From Mesorhizobium sp. M3A.F.Ca.ET.080.04.2.1 (GTDB taxonomy: Bacteria; Pseudomonadota; Alphaproteobacteria; Rhizobiales; Rhizobiaceae), in NCBI RefSeq assembly GCF_003952525.1, contig NZ_CP034451.1:2294001-2358000 (forward strand): a DNA stretch of 64,000 nucleotides. Direction: 5' to 3'. Shown one piece after another: positions 12,874-24,720 of this stretch. Position 1 is the first letter of the stretch; each line of letters starts with the position of its first letter. The translations under genes were made by a program, and so were the position numbers. Below the pieces are notes generated by a model. It had not been told where the DNA came from. It made no database searches and saw only the letters and a program-made list of their open reading frames with translations.

Positions 12874-13497
12874 TCAAGACACGATCGGGGGCTGAACACC
12901 GTTTTCAGCATCGAACGCCTGGATTGCTTTGCGCGTCGCCGTGCAGAATCTGTCCAAAAGCTCTGGCTCGTTCGCCAGTCGCTGGCGCAGCGTGAAGGGT
13001 ATCTCCAGTTGCGCTCCTTTCCCCGTCAATCCACGGTTGACAATGTTGAAATCGTCAATGCCTGGAAACGGGTGGTTATCCCTTTGCGTGCTGAAGCCGG
13101 CTTCCTGCAAACGCCAGACTATAGCTGAAATCAGCGCGGCGTCCTTTCCACCCATGTAGACCGTCGAGGGGTCATCCCGATCGTGTCGACCGTGGATAGA
13201 AACGACGGTGGACTTCGTTCGCAACAGTTCGAGCGCAGTTTCCTCGTCGAAGTTCCTCGACGTTATGTGCAGCTCTCGATTGCTTTCCGGCATGAGGCCT
13301 TCAAAGCAATACAAGTCGAGATCGCTCCCGGCTATCGTCTGAGTGATCAGGGATGTGCGGGGTTCGATTTTCCCGCCATGAGGAGCGATGACGATCGCGC
13401 TGCCGCTTCGCGCGCCACGTCGGACGACTATTCGATAGTCTATGTTCTCGGTCTTGGCGATTTTCAGCGCCGCGAAATTTGGGAACTCCTGTTCCAT
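12874..13497 (-). CDS. Poly-gamma-glutamate hydrolase (YjqB/PghP) family protein
   Basis: A 207-aa protein resembling the zinc-dependent PghP/YjqB (DUF867) family, whose phage members degrade poly-gamma-glutamate capsules. The putative metal ligands are in VIAPHGGKIEP, near the N-terminus, and SIHGRHD, mid-protein. There is also a family-like LEIPFTLRQRL segment near the C-terminus. No signal peptide is seen. Chromosomal copies are common in soil bacteria, and no phage genes surround it here. Confidence 0.75.
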   Translation of the reverse strand: MEQEFPNFAALKIAKTENIDYRIVVRRGARSGSAIVIAPHGGKIEPRTSLITQTIAGSDLDLYCFEGLMPESNRELHITSRNFDEETALELLRTKSTVVSIHGRHDRDDPSTVYMGGKDAALISAIVWRLQEAGFSTQRDNHPFPGIDDFNIVNRGLTGKGAQLEIPFTLRQRLANEPELLDRFCTATRKAIQAFDAENGVQPPIVS

Positions 13498-13573
13498 AGC
13501 TCTTCCAAAAACGCACGGTCGGCAGGTTCGCGTCTTCGAGCTGTTCAGCTTTCGCAGTATCGCTGATCCGCTC

Positions 13574-13620
13574 TAAGCGTTTGTTTTCACGCAATTCCGG
13601 ACTTCCTGGAATTGCTTTAG
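13574..13620. repeat. Palindromic intergenic repeat (GCAATTCC...GGAATTGC type)
   Basis: It contains AAGCGTTTGTTTTCACGCAATTCC and a facing GGAATTGC arm around a short centre. I recognise this as a shortened copy of a palindromic element frequent between genes in mesorhizobial genomes. Recognition is from memory, not a search. Confidence 0.5.
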
Positions 13621-13663
13621 GCGCGTTTCCCCAAAGGCTCAATATCTTCCGGTCGATCCTGCT

Positions 13664-16302
<2,639 letters not shown>

Positions 16303-16306
<4 letters not shown>

Positions 16307-17424
16307 CGCGCGCGCTCCCGCAGGGTCTCGATGCGGTCGAGCCAGACCGAGAAGCCGACGCCGGGGATCGGCCTCTTGGCGCCGAGCAGCGTCAACAATC
16401 TGTCGTAGCGACCGCCGCCGGCCAGAGGGCGATCAGCGCCGTCCGCGGCGATCTCGAAGACGAGACCGGTGTAATAGTCGAGCGGGCGGCCGAAGGCGGC
16501 ATCATAGCGGATCGTCGCCATCGGCAGGCCGTGCACTTCGATCGCCTGCACGCGGGCGGCGAAATTCTCCAGCGCAGATCCCAGGGACAGGCCGGCATCG
16601 GCGGCGAATTTGTCCAGCGCTTCGGTCGCGCCATCGAGCGCGACGTCGATCTCTAGAAAACCCTTCAAGGCGGAGAACGCCTCGTCGGAGAGCCGCACGC
16701 TGCGCAGTTGCGCCTTCTCGATCAGCCGCCTGGCTATGTCGGCGGGAGCGCGACCGCCGGAAGCGGACAAGCCGGCCTCTTCCATTCCGGCGGCGATATG
16801 CGCGGCCAAAGCTTCCGCGTCGCCGTCCAGCACCAGCACCGCCACCGGACCAGAGAGCTGGCTGTTGCGCGGCGGATTGGCGAGATCGGCAAGGGCCGCT
16901 TCCAGCATCTGCGCCGAGCCGAAGGCGCGGGCGAGGCGCATGCGCCAGCCGCGCGGCAGGCCGAGCGCCGCCAGCACCGCCTCGAACAGGGTCTGGTCGC
17001 CGAGTGTGATGGCGAGCGGCTGCCCAGGCAACACCAACGACAATAGCGCATGGGCGTCGGCCAGCGAGCGGGCATCCGCCGCTGCGGTGTCGCGGTCGCC
17101 GAGATCCTCGATTCCGGCTTGGAAGAACTCGTTGCCGCCTTCGCGGCGCTGGCGGAACACTTCGCCGAGATAGGAATAGCGGCGCGGCGTGCCGGCCTGG
17201 CTGGCGATGTGGTCGAGGCAGACCGGAATGGTGAATTCGGGCCGCAGGCACAGCGTCTTGCCGGTCTCGCTCTCGGTAAGAAAGATGCGGCGGCGCAGGT
17301 CTTCGCCCGCCATGTCGAGGAACGGATCGGCCGGCTGCAGCACCGCCACTTCCACGGCATGGGTGTCGCGTTCGGCGAAGAGGGCCGTGATGTCGGCGGC
17401 GATGGCGGGGTAGCGGGAGGTCAT
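16303..17424 (-). CDS. hisZ: ATP phosphoribosyltransferase regulatory subunit HisZ
   Basis: A 373-aa class II aminoacyl-tRNA-synthetase-like protein without the tRNA anticodon domain. It activates the short HisG and gives it histidine feedback inhibition. Class II motif 2-like sequence ([24 protein letters not shown]) and motif 3-like GGGRYDRLL are visible. The stop overlaps the hisG start (ATGA). hisS lies upstream across a repeat-filled 178-bp gap. The hisS-hisZ-hisG order is typical of Rhizobiales. Confidence 0.93.
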
Positions 17425-17442
17425 GGATAGGCGGGGCGCGAG

Positions 17443-17600
17443 GCGCCCCCCTCTGGCCTGCCGGCCATCTCCCCCTCAAGGGGGGAGATTGGCAGCTCAA
17501 AGCACGGCACCTTCTCTTCTCCGTAGGAGATTGGCGAAAGCATAGGCAACATCCAATCTCCCCCGTTGAGGGGGAGATGTCCGGCAGCACAGAGGGGGGT
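17443..17600. repeat. Composite palindromic repeat between hisS and hisZ
   Basis: Outer arms GCGCCCCCCTCTGG...AGAGGGGGG enclose two inner palindromes, CTCCCCCTCAAGGGGGGAG and CTCCCCCGTTGAGGGGGAG, with GGAGATTGGC spacer motifs. It is the same family as the element at 24527-24688. It fills almost the whole hisS-hisZ gap and could fold in the transcript. Confidence 0.75.
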
Positions 17601-17602
17601 GT

Positions 17603-19108
17603 TCAAGCGCCACCCTTCGCGCGATCGGCCGCCTGCGCCGCCAGGATCTTCTTAACCTCGGCAACCAGCTCACCCTCTGCCACCGTCACCTGCGCCGGCC
17701 GCGCGGCGCGCCATTCGGCGTTGTCGGTGATCTCGGCCGACAGGCGCGCGCCCTCGATCAGGTCCTTGATCTGCACCTCGCCTTTGGCGCGCTCGTCGCC
17801 GCCCTGGATGATGGCGGCCGGGCTGCCGCGGCGGTCGGCATATTTCAGCTGCGCCTTCATGCCGGCGCCGCCGAGATACATCTCGGAGCGAATGCCGGCG
17901 GCGCGGAGATCCGCCACCATCTTCTGGTAGCGGCCAAGGCTTTCCGTATCCTTGTCCATGACCAGCACAACGACCGGGGCGACGACATCGGAGGTATCGA
18001 GCTTGCCGAGGTTCTTCAGCGCCGTCATCAGCCTGGAGACACCGATGGAGAAGCCGGTCGCTGGCACCGGCTCGCCGCGGAAGCGCGAGACCAGCCCGTC
18101 ATAGCGGCCGCCGCCGCCGACCGAGCCGAAGCGCACGACCTGGCCGTCCTCGTTGGGGATCTCGGCCAGCAGCTCGGCCTCGAACACCGGGCCGGTGTAA
18201 TATTCCAGGCCGCGCACGACGGAGCGGTCCATCACGATGCGATCTTCCCCGTATCCGGCCGCTCTGACCAGGGCTTCAATCGTGGCAAGTTCGCCGACGC
18301 CTTCCTGATAGACGGCATTTGCGCTGACACTGGAATCCTGGCCAGTCTGGCCGTTCCTTGCCGTCGCCAGAAGAACCGCTTCGGCCTGTGCGTCGTTCAA
18401 CCCGGCGCCCTTAGCGAAATCGCCTTCGCCTTCCCTGCCGCCATCCCATCGTCCCGGGCCAAGCAGGAGCGTCACGCCTTCCGGCCCGAGCTTGTCGAGC
18501 TTGTCGATGGCCCGCAGAACCGTGAGCCTGCGCCCAGCATTCTCGTCGCCGCCAAGGCCGATCGCCTCCAGCACACCGTCCAGCACCTTGCGGTTGTTGA
18601 CGCGAATGGCGTAGTCGCCGCGCTTGATGCCGAGCGCCTCCATGACGTCGGCCATCATCATCGCCATCTCGGCATCGGCGGCAACGCCCGGCGTGCCGAT
18701 GGTGTCGGCGTCGAACTGCATGAACTGGCGGAAGCGGCCTGGGCCGGGCTTCTCGTTGCGGAACACCCAGCCGGAGCGGTAGCTGCGGTAGGGCTTCGGC
18801 AGGCGGTCGTAATTCTCGGCGACGAAGCGCGCCGTCGGCGCGGTCAGGTCGTAGCGCAGCGACAGCCACTGGTCGTCGTCGTCCTGGAAAGAAAACACGC
18901 CTTCGTTCGGCCGGTCCTGGTCGGGCAGGAATTTTCCCAGCGCGTCGGTGTATTCGATCATCGGCTGGTCGACCGGCTCGAAACCATAGAGTTCATAGAC
19001 GCCCCGGATGGTCGCCATCATCTTCTCGACGGCGCGGATGTCCTCGGCGCTGCGGTCGGCAAAACCGCGCGGCAGCCGCGCTTTCGTCTTTTCGGATTTG
19101 TCGGCCAT
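17603..19108 (-). CDS. hisS: Histidyl-tRNA synthetase
   Basis: A 501-aa class II aminoacyl-tRNA synthetase that charges tRNA-His. Motif 2 is in [26 protein letters not shown]. The histidine-specific motif is [16 protein letters not shown], motif 3 is [13 protein letters not shown], and the anticodon-binding domain follows from about residue 395. The length and an insertion near residues 200-250 fit the alphaproteobacterial type. The start is the ATG at 19108 ([19 protein letters not shown]). Confidence 0.96.
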   Translation of the reverse strand: MADKSEKTKARLPRGFADRSAEDIRAVEKMMATIRGVYELYGFEPVDQPMIEYTDALGKFLPDQDRPNEGVFSFQDDDDQWLSLRYDLTAPTARFVAENYDRLPKPYRSYRSGWVFRNEKPGPGRFRQFMQFDADTIGTPGVAADAEMAMMMADVMEALGIKRGDYAIRVNNRKVLDGVLEAIGLGGDENAGRRLTVLRAIDKLDKLGPEGVTLLLGPGRWDGGREGEGDFAKGAGLNDAQAEAVLLATARNGQTGQDSSVSANAVYQEGVGELATIEALVRAAGYGEDRIVMDRSVVRGLEYYTGPVFEAELLAEIPNEDGQVVRFGSVGGGGRYDGLVSRFRGEPVPATGFSIGVSRLMTALKNLGKLDTSDVVAPVVVLVMDKDTESLGRYQKMVADLRAAGIRSEMYLGGAGMKAQLKYADRRGSPAAIIQGGDERAKGEVQIKDLIEGARLSAEITDNAEWRAARPAQVTVAEGELVAEVKKILAAQAADRAKGGA

Positions 19109-19315
19109 GGGTGGTTACTCGGTGTTTCGTGACGCGCCATGGATGGGAAATTTCCTATTCCAAGGCGCGCGTGTCCTAACCGATGCTGCTTGGTGCGGCA
19201 AGGGTGCCTGCCTCGAAACAAATCACGTCGAAAACGAAACAATTCCGCCACCGGCGCGGCATGCTGCCGACACAATCCCAGAGCATAAAGCGCACCGAAA
19301 CAAAGGGTTCGGGTC

Positions 19316-19555
19316 ATGATCACGGCGCAAGACATTACCGACAGCGGCAACCCGGCCGCCAGGCTGCGGCCTGCCGGCACTGCCCCGCTCAAGGCAGCGC
19401 AGCAGCCGGCCGGGCCATTCGAGGTTGCGGCGGAGACGCGCAAGCCGACGGTGCGCGACGCGCTGGTGACCGGCCTGATGGTGGTCTATCCGGTCTTCGC
19501 CGCGCTTGCGGCTATCCTCGCAGGGCTGTTCTTGACCAGCGCCAGCGGCGTCTGA
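19316..19555 (+). CDS. Small putative single-span membrane protein
   Basis: A 79-aa reading frame with a hydrophilic N-terminal 50 residues and one C-terminal hydrophobic helix (ALVTGLMVVYPVFAALAAIL). The ATG at 19316 has only a weak purine-rich upstream stretch (AAAGGG, somewhat far). No family was recognised. It lies alone between hisS and tag, in a 540-bp interval otherwise holding a repeat at 19591-19641. It is kept because of its clean membrane segment and coding-like composition. Confidence 0.4.
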   Translation: MITAQDITDSGNPAARLRPAGTAPLKAAQQPAGPFEVAAETRKPTVRDALVTGLMVVYPVFAALAAILAGLFLTSASGV

Positions 19556-19590
19556 GCTTGTCATTCGCCGGGAGATCTCGACGGTCGGCG

Positions 19591-19641
19591 CTGCCCCCCA
19601 TCCGCCCTTCGGGCACCTTCTCCCCGTGAATGGGGAGAAGG
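19591..19641. repeat. Palindromic intergenic repeat (CTTCTCCCC...GGGGAGAAG)
   Basis: The core palindrome CTTCTCCCC-GTGAAT-GGGGAGAAG is preceded by CCGCCCTTCGGGCACC. This is a well-known type of short palindromic element in Rhizobiales intergenic DNA. It lies just downstream of tag on the minus strand and might act as a transcript 3' hairpin. Confidence 0.65.
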
Positions 19642-19650
19642 GAAAAGCGC

Positions 19651-20289
19651 TCACTTCGGCCGCTTGAATGTCTTGCGCTCGGCTTCCACCTCTGCCCGGC
19701 ACACACAGCCTTCGAGATGGTCGTTGACCAGGCCCATAGCCTGCATGAAAGCGTAGACGGTGGTTGGGCCGACGAAGCTCCAGCCGCGCTTCTTCAGTTC
19801 CTTCGAAATCCTGACCGAGACCGCCGTCGTCGGATTGGCACGCAGATGCGCGAGGTCGACAATCGAAGGCCGCTCGTCGGGACCGGGCTCGAATTTCCAG
19901 AACCAGGCGGCCAGAGAACCGAATTCATCGACCATCTCGCGGGCGCGCCTGGCGTTGTTGATGGTCGAGACGATCTTGCCGCGATGGCGGATGATGCCGG
20001 CATTGCCGAGCAGGCGCTCGACATCCTGCTCGGTGAAGGCAGCCACCTTGTCAAAGTCGAAATTGGCGAAAGCCTCGCGGAAGTTCTCGCGCTTGCGCAG
20101 GATGGTGAGCCAGGAGAGACCGGACTGAAATCCTTCGAGGCATATCTTCTCGAACAGCCGGCGGTCGTCCGCTACAGGCCTGCCCCATTCACGATCATGA
20201 TAATGCAGATAGTCCGGCAGGTTGCCGTGCCAGAAGCAGCGCGCAACGCCATCGGGGCCATCGAGCAGGCCGGCATTCTCATTTCCCAT
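19651..20289 (-). CDS. tag: DNA-3-methyladenine glycosylase I
   Basis: A 212-aa base-excision repair glycosylase that removes 3-methyladenine from alkylated DNA. Visible are RCFWHGNLPDYLHYHDREWG near the N-terminus (with the zinc-snap Cys), the helix-hairpin-helix part LLGNAGIIRHRGKI, and SFVGPTTVYAFMQAMGLVNDH with the C-terminal GC at the second half of the zinc site. Length is normal for Tag. The ATG at 20289 begins MGNENAGLL. Confidence 0.93.
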   Translation of the reverse strand: MGNENAGLLDGPDGVARCFWHGNLPDYLHYHDREWGRPVADDRRLFEKICLEGFQSGLSWLTILRKRENFREAFANFDFDKVAAFTEQDVERLLGNAGIIRHRGKIVSTINNARRAREMVDEFGSLAAWFWKFEPGPDERPSIVDLAHLRANPTTAVSVRISKELKKRGWSFVGPTTVYAFMQAMGLVNDHLEGCVCRAEVEAERKTFKRPK

Positions 20290-20502
20290 TGCCAGAAATC
20301 CATTTGTTAACGCGCCGCAGCGGCCACTTTACGCCGGCTTTACCAGATTCCTGAACCGGTCGGTAACCACACCAAAAGGTTTACTGACAAGTCGGCATTT
20401 TACGCATTCCGATTCATGTTTCGGTTGCCGCTCGGCGCCAAGGATCGCGAAACCCGAGGAGCCCCGCTCCCGGACGGGTTCGACGATCAAGGTGCTTTTC
20501 AG

Positions 20503-21243
20503 ATGAAGACAGCGTTTTGTTCCCTGGTCGGCGCGATTGCGGTTCTGGCCGCTGGCGCGACGACTTCGCTTGCCAATGACCGCTATGCCGACGTGCCGCC
20601 GGTGATGGTGAGCCCCGACCTTTCGGCGCCCTGGGTGCTGCAGCTCGGCCACGCGCCCGGCATCGTGCGCCCGACCCGGCAGGCGACCCAGCAGCCGCTG
20701 CGGCGGCTTCTCCAGGCCCAGCCCGGCCAGCAGCGGACCGCGGCCGTAGGCCAGCCTGCCAAGCGCATGGCGGCGCGGCCGCAGATCAATCCGATCTACC
20801 TGCCGCAGGAAGTCGCCTATGACGGCCCGCAGAAACCTGGCACCATCGTCATCGATACCAAGGACAACTTCCTTTATCTGGTCGAGAAGGACGGCAAGGC
20901 GCGCCGCTACGGCGTCGGCACCGGCAAGCCCGGTTTCGAATGGTCGGGCACGCACAAGATCACCGACAAAAGGGTGTGGCCGGACTGGCGCCCGCCAGCC
21001 GTTATGATCAAGCGCGAGGCGGCCAAGGGCCGCTATTTGCCGACCTATCTTGCCGGCGGCATCGAGAACCCGCTGGGCGCCCGCGCGCTCTACCTCGGCA
21101 CCACCGAATACCGTATCCACGGCACGAACCAGCCATGGACGATCGGCGGCGCGGTGTCGTCGGGCTGCATCCGCATGCGCAACGAGGACGTCGTCGACCT
21201 TTACGAGCGCGTGAACATCGGAACGACCGTGGTGGTGATTTAG
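20503..21243 (+). CDS. L,D-transpeptidase (YkuD family)
   Basis: A 246-aa exported peptidoglycan cross-linking enzyme. The start was set at the ATG at 20503 because it gives a signal peptide (MKTAFCSLVGAIAVLAAG...SLA). A Gln/Arg/Pro-rich linker (about 30-100) leads to the YkuD domain. The catalytic motif is HGTNQPWTIGGAVSSGCIRM, with the conserved His and the Cys nucleophile in SSGCIRM. It forms 3-3 meso-DAP cross-links or attaches proteins. It is transcribed alone, with a hairpin terminator about 140 bp downstream. Confidence 0.9.
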   Translation: MKTAFCSLVGAIAVLAAGATTSLANDRYADVPPVMVSPDLSAPWVLQLGHAPGIVRPTRQATQQPLRRLLQAQPGQQRTAAVGQPAKRMAARPQINPIYLPQEVAYDGPQKPGTIVIDTKDNFLYLVEKDGKARRYGVGTGKPGFEWSGTHKITDKRVWPDWRPPAVMIKREAAKGRYLPTYLAGGIENPLGARALYLGTTEYRIHGTNQPWTIGGAVSSGCIRMRNEDVVDLYERVNIGTTVVVI

Positions 21244-21299
21244 GAACTGTCAATCCGCGCGGCAGTCGTTTTTGGCGCGTGCTGTTGCTTTCAAGCCAT

Positions 21300-21412
21300 A
21301 GCGCGCCTCTGGGAGACGTGCTTAGAGTGACAGCGGGTTAACGGGGGACGGGCCGTGTGGGGATACGGCCGGTCGCGAAAGGGCAGCACGGGCAACCGCG
21401 CTGCCCTTTTCC
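21300..21412 (+). ncRNA. Possible small RNA or long structured 3' UTR
   Basis: Between the L,D-transpeptidase stop and the glcF end lies a G-rich stretch with two hairpins. One is GGCCGT-N8-ACGGCC (about 21352-21371), followed by the terminator at 21378-21412. The segment is too long for a simple terminator and non-coding. It could be an independent sRNA or just a 3' UTR. No known RNA family was recognised. Confidence 0.3.
21378..21412 (+). terminator. Rho-independent terminator
   Basis: Stem AAAGGGCAGC with GCTGCCCTTT around a 12-nt loop, followed by TCCTTTCCC on the plus strand. It ends the L,D-transpeptidase transcript or the putative sRNA. Confidence 0.75.
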
Positions 21413-21455
21413 TTTCCCACCGCACGAAAGCTCGCCGTGGAGGCAACGCGGATAG

Positions 21456-22781
21456 CTATTCCGCTGCGACCAGTCGTTCATCGGCAACGCCCTCGGGCTT
21501 CGGGCCGCCATAGGCCCAGTCGAGCAGTTTGATCGTATGCACCACCGGCAGCTTGGCGGCCGAACCGATCTGGGTGATGCAGCCGATATTGCCGGTGGCG
21601 ACCACTGAAGCGCCGGTCGCCTCGATGTTCTTCACCTTGCGGTCGCGCAGCTTTGCCGAAATCTCAGGCTGCAGGATGTTGTAGGTGCCGGCCGAGCCGC
21701 AGCAGAGATGACCTTCGCGCGGCTCGCGAACGATGAAGCCCGCCCTGGCGAGAAGCTCTTTCGGCTGGCGCGTGATCTTCTGGCCGTGCTGCATCGAGCA
21801 GGCGGAATGATAGGCGACGATGGTGCCCGGCTTGCGCACCGGCTCGGGCAAATCGAAGGCGGCGAGATATTCGGTGATGTCCTTGGCGAGTCTCGACACG
21901 TGAGCGGCCTTCTCAGAGTACGCCGGATCGAGGCGCAGCATGAAGCCGTAATCCTTGATCGTCGTGCCGCAGCCTGAAGCGGTGATGATGATGGAGTCGA
22001 GGCCGCCTTGTTCGATGGCGCGCGTCCAGGCGTCGACATTTTGCCTGGCGGACGCAAGGGCTGCCTCCTCGCGGCCCATATGGTGGACGAGCGCGCCGCA
22101 GCAGCCCTCGCCTTCCGGCACCACGACCTCGACCCCGAGTCGCGTCAGCAAGGAGATGGTCGTCTCGTTGATGGCGGGATCGAGCACCGACTGCGCGCAG
22201 CCGGTAAGAATGGCAACGCGGCCGCGCTTTGCGCCTTGCCCGGCATGCACGCCGGGCGAGGCCATTGGCGACGCCGTCGGGATCGACGAGGGCGCGAGCT
22301 TCAGCATGGCGGCGACCGGCTTCAGCGCCGGAAGTTTTTCGAACAGGCCGATGAACGGCCGGCCCAGCCCGGCCAGCTTCAGCGCGGCGCGGAAGCGGCT
22401 TGGATAGGGCAGCACGAAAGCCAGCACGGCGCGCGTCAGCCGGTCGAGCAGCGGACGCCTATAGGTCTCATGGATATGGGCGCGGGCATGATCGACCAAA
22501 TGCATGTAATTGACGCCCGAAGGGCAAGTCGTCATGCAGGCAAGGCAGGACAGGCAGCGGTCGATATGGGTGACGATCTCCTTGTCCGCCGGCCGGCCGT
22601 TCTCCAGCATGTCTTTGATGAGATAAATGCGGCCGCGCGGTGAATCCAGCTCGTTGCCCAATGTCACATAGGTCGGGCAGGTGGCGGTGCAGAAGCCGCA
22701 ATGCACGCATTTGCGCAGGATCTTTTCCGATTCCGCGACGTGCGGATCGGCAAGCTGCGAGGCTGAGAAATTGGTCTGCAC
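21456..22781 (-). CDS. glcF: Glycolate oxidase iron-sulfur subunit GlcF
   Basis: A 441-aa electron-transfer subunit of the membrane-associated glycolate dehydrogenase GlcDEF, which oxidises glycolate to glyoxylate. Two [4Fe-4S] ferredoxin motifs are seen, CVHCGFCTATCP (about 25-36) and CLSCLACMTTCP (about 76-87). Two CCG domains follow, with GEGCCGALVHHMG and GHLCCGSAGTYN. It is last in the glcD, glcE, DUF4870, glcF series, all on the minus strand. Confidence 0.94.
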   Translation of the reverse strand: MQTNFSASQLADPHVAESEKILRKCVHCGFCTATCPTYVTLGNELDSPRGRIYLIKDMLENGRPADKEIVTHIDRCLSCLACMTTCPSGVNYMHLVDHARAHIHETYRRPLLDRLTRAVLAFVLPYPSRFRAALKLAGLGRPFIGLFEKLPALKPVAAMLKLAPSSIPTASPMASPGVHAGQGAKRGRVAILTGCAQSVLDPAINETTISLLTRLGVEVVVPEGEGCCGALVHHMGREEAALASARQNVDAWTRAIEQGGLDSIIITASGCGTTIKDYGFMLRLDPAYSEKAAHVSRLAKDITEYLAAFDLPEPVRKPGTIVAYHSACSMQHGQKITRQPKELLARAGFIVREPREGHLCCGSAGTYNILQPEISAKLRDRKVKNIEATGASVVATGNIGCITQIGSAAKLPVVHTIKLLDWAYGGPKPEGVADERLVAAE

Positions 22782-22799
22782 CGAGATGTCCTTAATAGC

Positions 22800-22868
22800 T
22801 GAGCATGATCTTTCCCGAAAACCGGTTCCAGCTTTTCAAGGTCGCGGACCTTAGGTTCGGGATCATGC
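22800..22868. repeat. Palindromic intergenic repeat (GCATGATC...GATCATGC), expanded
   Basis: Arms GCATGATC and GATCATGC with CCCGAAAACCGG and TTCGGG inside match a widespread rhizobial palindrome. Here about 20 bp of extra sequence splits the centre. It separates glcF from the DUF4870 gene. Confidence 0.6.
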
Positions 22869-22869
22869 C

Positions 22870-23259
22870 TTATGAACCGAGGAGCCAACTTTGCGGGTTC
22901 TTGACCGGCTCGCCGCGCTGCAGCGCCTGCAGGCCCAGGATGCAGCGAACGATGAACCAGACCGCGACGGCAAACATCAGCAGGAAGCCGATCGCCAGCA
23001 TCATCAGAACCACCGAGATCAGCGCGTAGAGAAGGCCGATCCAGAAGGTCCTGATCAGGAATGTGTAGTGGCTTTCGACGAAGCCGCCCGCCTTGCCGCG
23101 GTTGATGTAGGCGAGCACGATGCCTATGATGCCGGTTACGCCGATGACAAGGCTGGCGAGGTAGAGGATGTAGATGACCAGCGCGTTGGTCTGTCCCGGC
23201 TCGAGCCAGCGGTCCGTCTGGCGCGCTCCCGTGCCCGGGCCTGAATTGGCGTTGCTCAT
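22870..23259 (-). CDS. DUF4870-like four-helix membrane protein
   Basis: A 129-aa inner-membrane protein with a polar N-terminus (about 30 residues) and three to four hydrophobic helices, including ALVIYILYLASLVIGVTGII. The pattern and the C-terminal GLQALQRGEPV match DUF4870. The ATG at 23259 overlaps the glcE stop (ATGA) and has an AAGGAGGGAG site. It is therefore translated with glcE and sits inside the glycolate oxidase cluster. The function is unknown. Linkage to GlcDEF may reflect a membrane-anchoring role, but that is only inference. Confidence 0.8.
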   Translation of the reverse strand: MSNANSGPGTGARQTDRWLEPGQTNALVIYILYLASLVIGVTGIIGIVLAYINRGKAGGFVESHYTFLIRTFWIGLLYALISVVLMMLAIGFLLMFAVAVWFIVRCILGLQALQRGEPVKNPQSWLLGS

Positions 23260-24512
23260 GATGCTGCTCCCTCCTTTGACTGGGCAAGAGTAGCAGAGCT
23301 GGAACCTGGCGCCATGCGGCCGGGGTTGAGAATGTGCTTCGGATCGAACTCGGCCTTGAGCCGCGCCGACAGCGCCGCCAGATGCTGCGGCTGCGGTTCG
23401 AACACCGGCAGGGCTGCGCGATGCGCAGCCGAGGCGCGCACCAAAGTCGCGTGGCCGCCGCCATGTTTGCGGATCAATCCGCGCAGCAACGCCGCGTCCG
23501 GGTCGGCCTCCCGCATCGACAGCCACACCAGCCCGCCCTGCCAGTCGTAGAAGGCCTCGACGGCAGCCTGCATGCGCAGCGCCATCACCATGTGATGCGC
23601 CTGCGAGGGCGCCATCGAGACGCGCCAGACCGGTCGGGCGCCGCCATCGGCGAAGGGCGCGCAATCGCGGATGTCGCGCCACAGGGTTGTGGAGCCCTCG
23701 CCCGCGATCTCTTCCAGCGGGCCGGCCTTGCCAAGCAGCTGTTTCAGCGCCTCGATGCGGTAGACGACCGAGGGACCAAAGCCTTCGACGCGCAGCAGCG
23801 TCGCGGCATCGCTGCCAAGCTTGCCGCCGGCTACGCGCGCGGCGATCCGCTCCGGCAGATGCGCGGCGCTCGAAACCTCTGCGCTGGAGCCGAGAGCCAG
23901 CGCCAAGGCCGACACGGCCGCATCGTCGAGCAGACCGCGAATGGCAAGTGTCACCTCGGTCTCGGCCGCGGGCAGCACCTTGAAGGTGACGTCGGTCAGA
24001 ACGGCCAGCGTGCCCCAGCTTCCGGCCATCAGCTTGGAGAGATCGTAGCCGGTGACGTTCTTGACGACTCGGCCGCCCGACTTGAAGGCCTCGCCGCGGC
24101 CGGAAACCGCCGATATGCCGAGGATATGGTCGCGCGCCGCACCGGCCTTGAGCCGACGCGGACCGGACAGGTTCGCCGCCAGCACCCCGCCGATCGTGCC
24201 CCTGCCCGGCTCGCCCCCGAGCAGCGCGCGATAGTCCATCGGCTCGAACGCTAGCTGTTGGCCGTTTTCGGCGAGCAGCCTGTCGATCTCGGCGAGAGAT
24301 GTTCCGGCCCTTGCTGAAAGCACCAGCTCGGCCGGCTCATAGAGCGTGACGCCGGTGAGCTTGGAGAGGTCGAGCGTATGCTCGGTCTGCAGCGGACGGC
24401 CGATGTTGCGCTTGGAGCCGTGGCCGAGGATTTCGAGGGAGGTTTCTTCGGCGGCCGCCCATTGGATGGTGGGGAGGATTTCGGCGGATGAGGATGGGGT
24501 GAAGGTGGTCAT
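23256..24512 (-). CDS. glcE: Glycolate oxidase FAD-binding subunit GlcE
   Basis: A 418-aa FAD_binding_4 protein that works with GlcD and GlcF. It shows the PCMH-type fold, with KRNIGRPLQTEHTLDLSKLTGV and the Gly-rich RGTIGGVLAANLSGPRRLKAG (FAD pyrophosphate contact). A C-terminal HILNPGRM motif follows, as in GlcD/GlcE. The start is the ATG at 24512. A composite repeat separates it from glcD. Confidence 0.93.
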   Translation of the reverse strand: MTTFTPSSSAEILPTIQWAAAEETSLEILGHGSKRNIGRPLQTEHTLDLSKLTGVTLYEPAELVLSARAGTSLAEIDRLLAENGQQLAFEPMDYRALLGGEPGRGTIGGVLAANLSGPRRLKAGAARDHILGISAVSGRGEAFKSGGRVVKNVTGYDLSKLMAGSWGTLAVLTDVTFKVLPAAETEVTLAIRGLLDDAAVSALALALGSSAEVSSAAHLPERIAARVAGGKLGSDAATLLRVEGFGPSVVYRIEALKQLLGKAGPLEEIAGEGSTTLWRDIRDCAPFADGGARPVWRVSMAPSQAHHMVMALRMQAAVEAFYDWQGGLVWLSMREADPDAALLRGLIRKHGGGHATLVRASAAHRAALPVFEPQPQHLAALSARLKAEFDPKHILNPGRMAPGSSSATLAQSKEGAAS

Positions 24513-24526
24513 AGGCTGCGTTCCTT

Positions 24527-24688
24527 CGCGCCCCCCTCTGTCCTGCCGGACATCTCCCCCACTTGGCGGGAGATTGGCAGCTTCTGCGACCGCGCCTTTC
24601 TTGCAACTTTGAAGATTGGCGATGGCCGAGATGAAGGCTGATCTCCCCCCTTGTGGGGGAGATGTCCGGCAGGACAGAGGGGGGCGCG
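24527..24688. repeat. Composite palindromic repeat between glcD and glcE
   Basis: Nearly symmetrical arms CGCGCCCCCCTCTGTCCTG and CAGGACAGAGGGGGGCGCG, with CCGGACATCTCCCCC and GGGGGAGATGTCCGG inside them, flank about 70 bp of less conserved DNA. It is the same family as 17443-17600. It could form a long hairpin in the glcDEF transcript and lower downstream expression. Confidence 0.8.
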
Positions 24689-24720
24689 ACAGAACGCCAA
24701 CATGCGAAGTTGAGCCCCCA

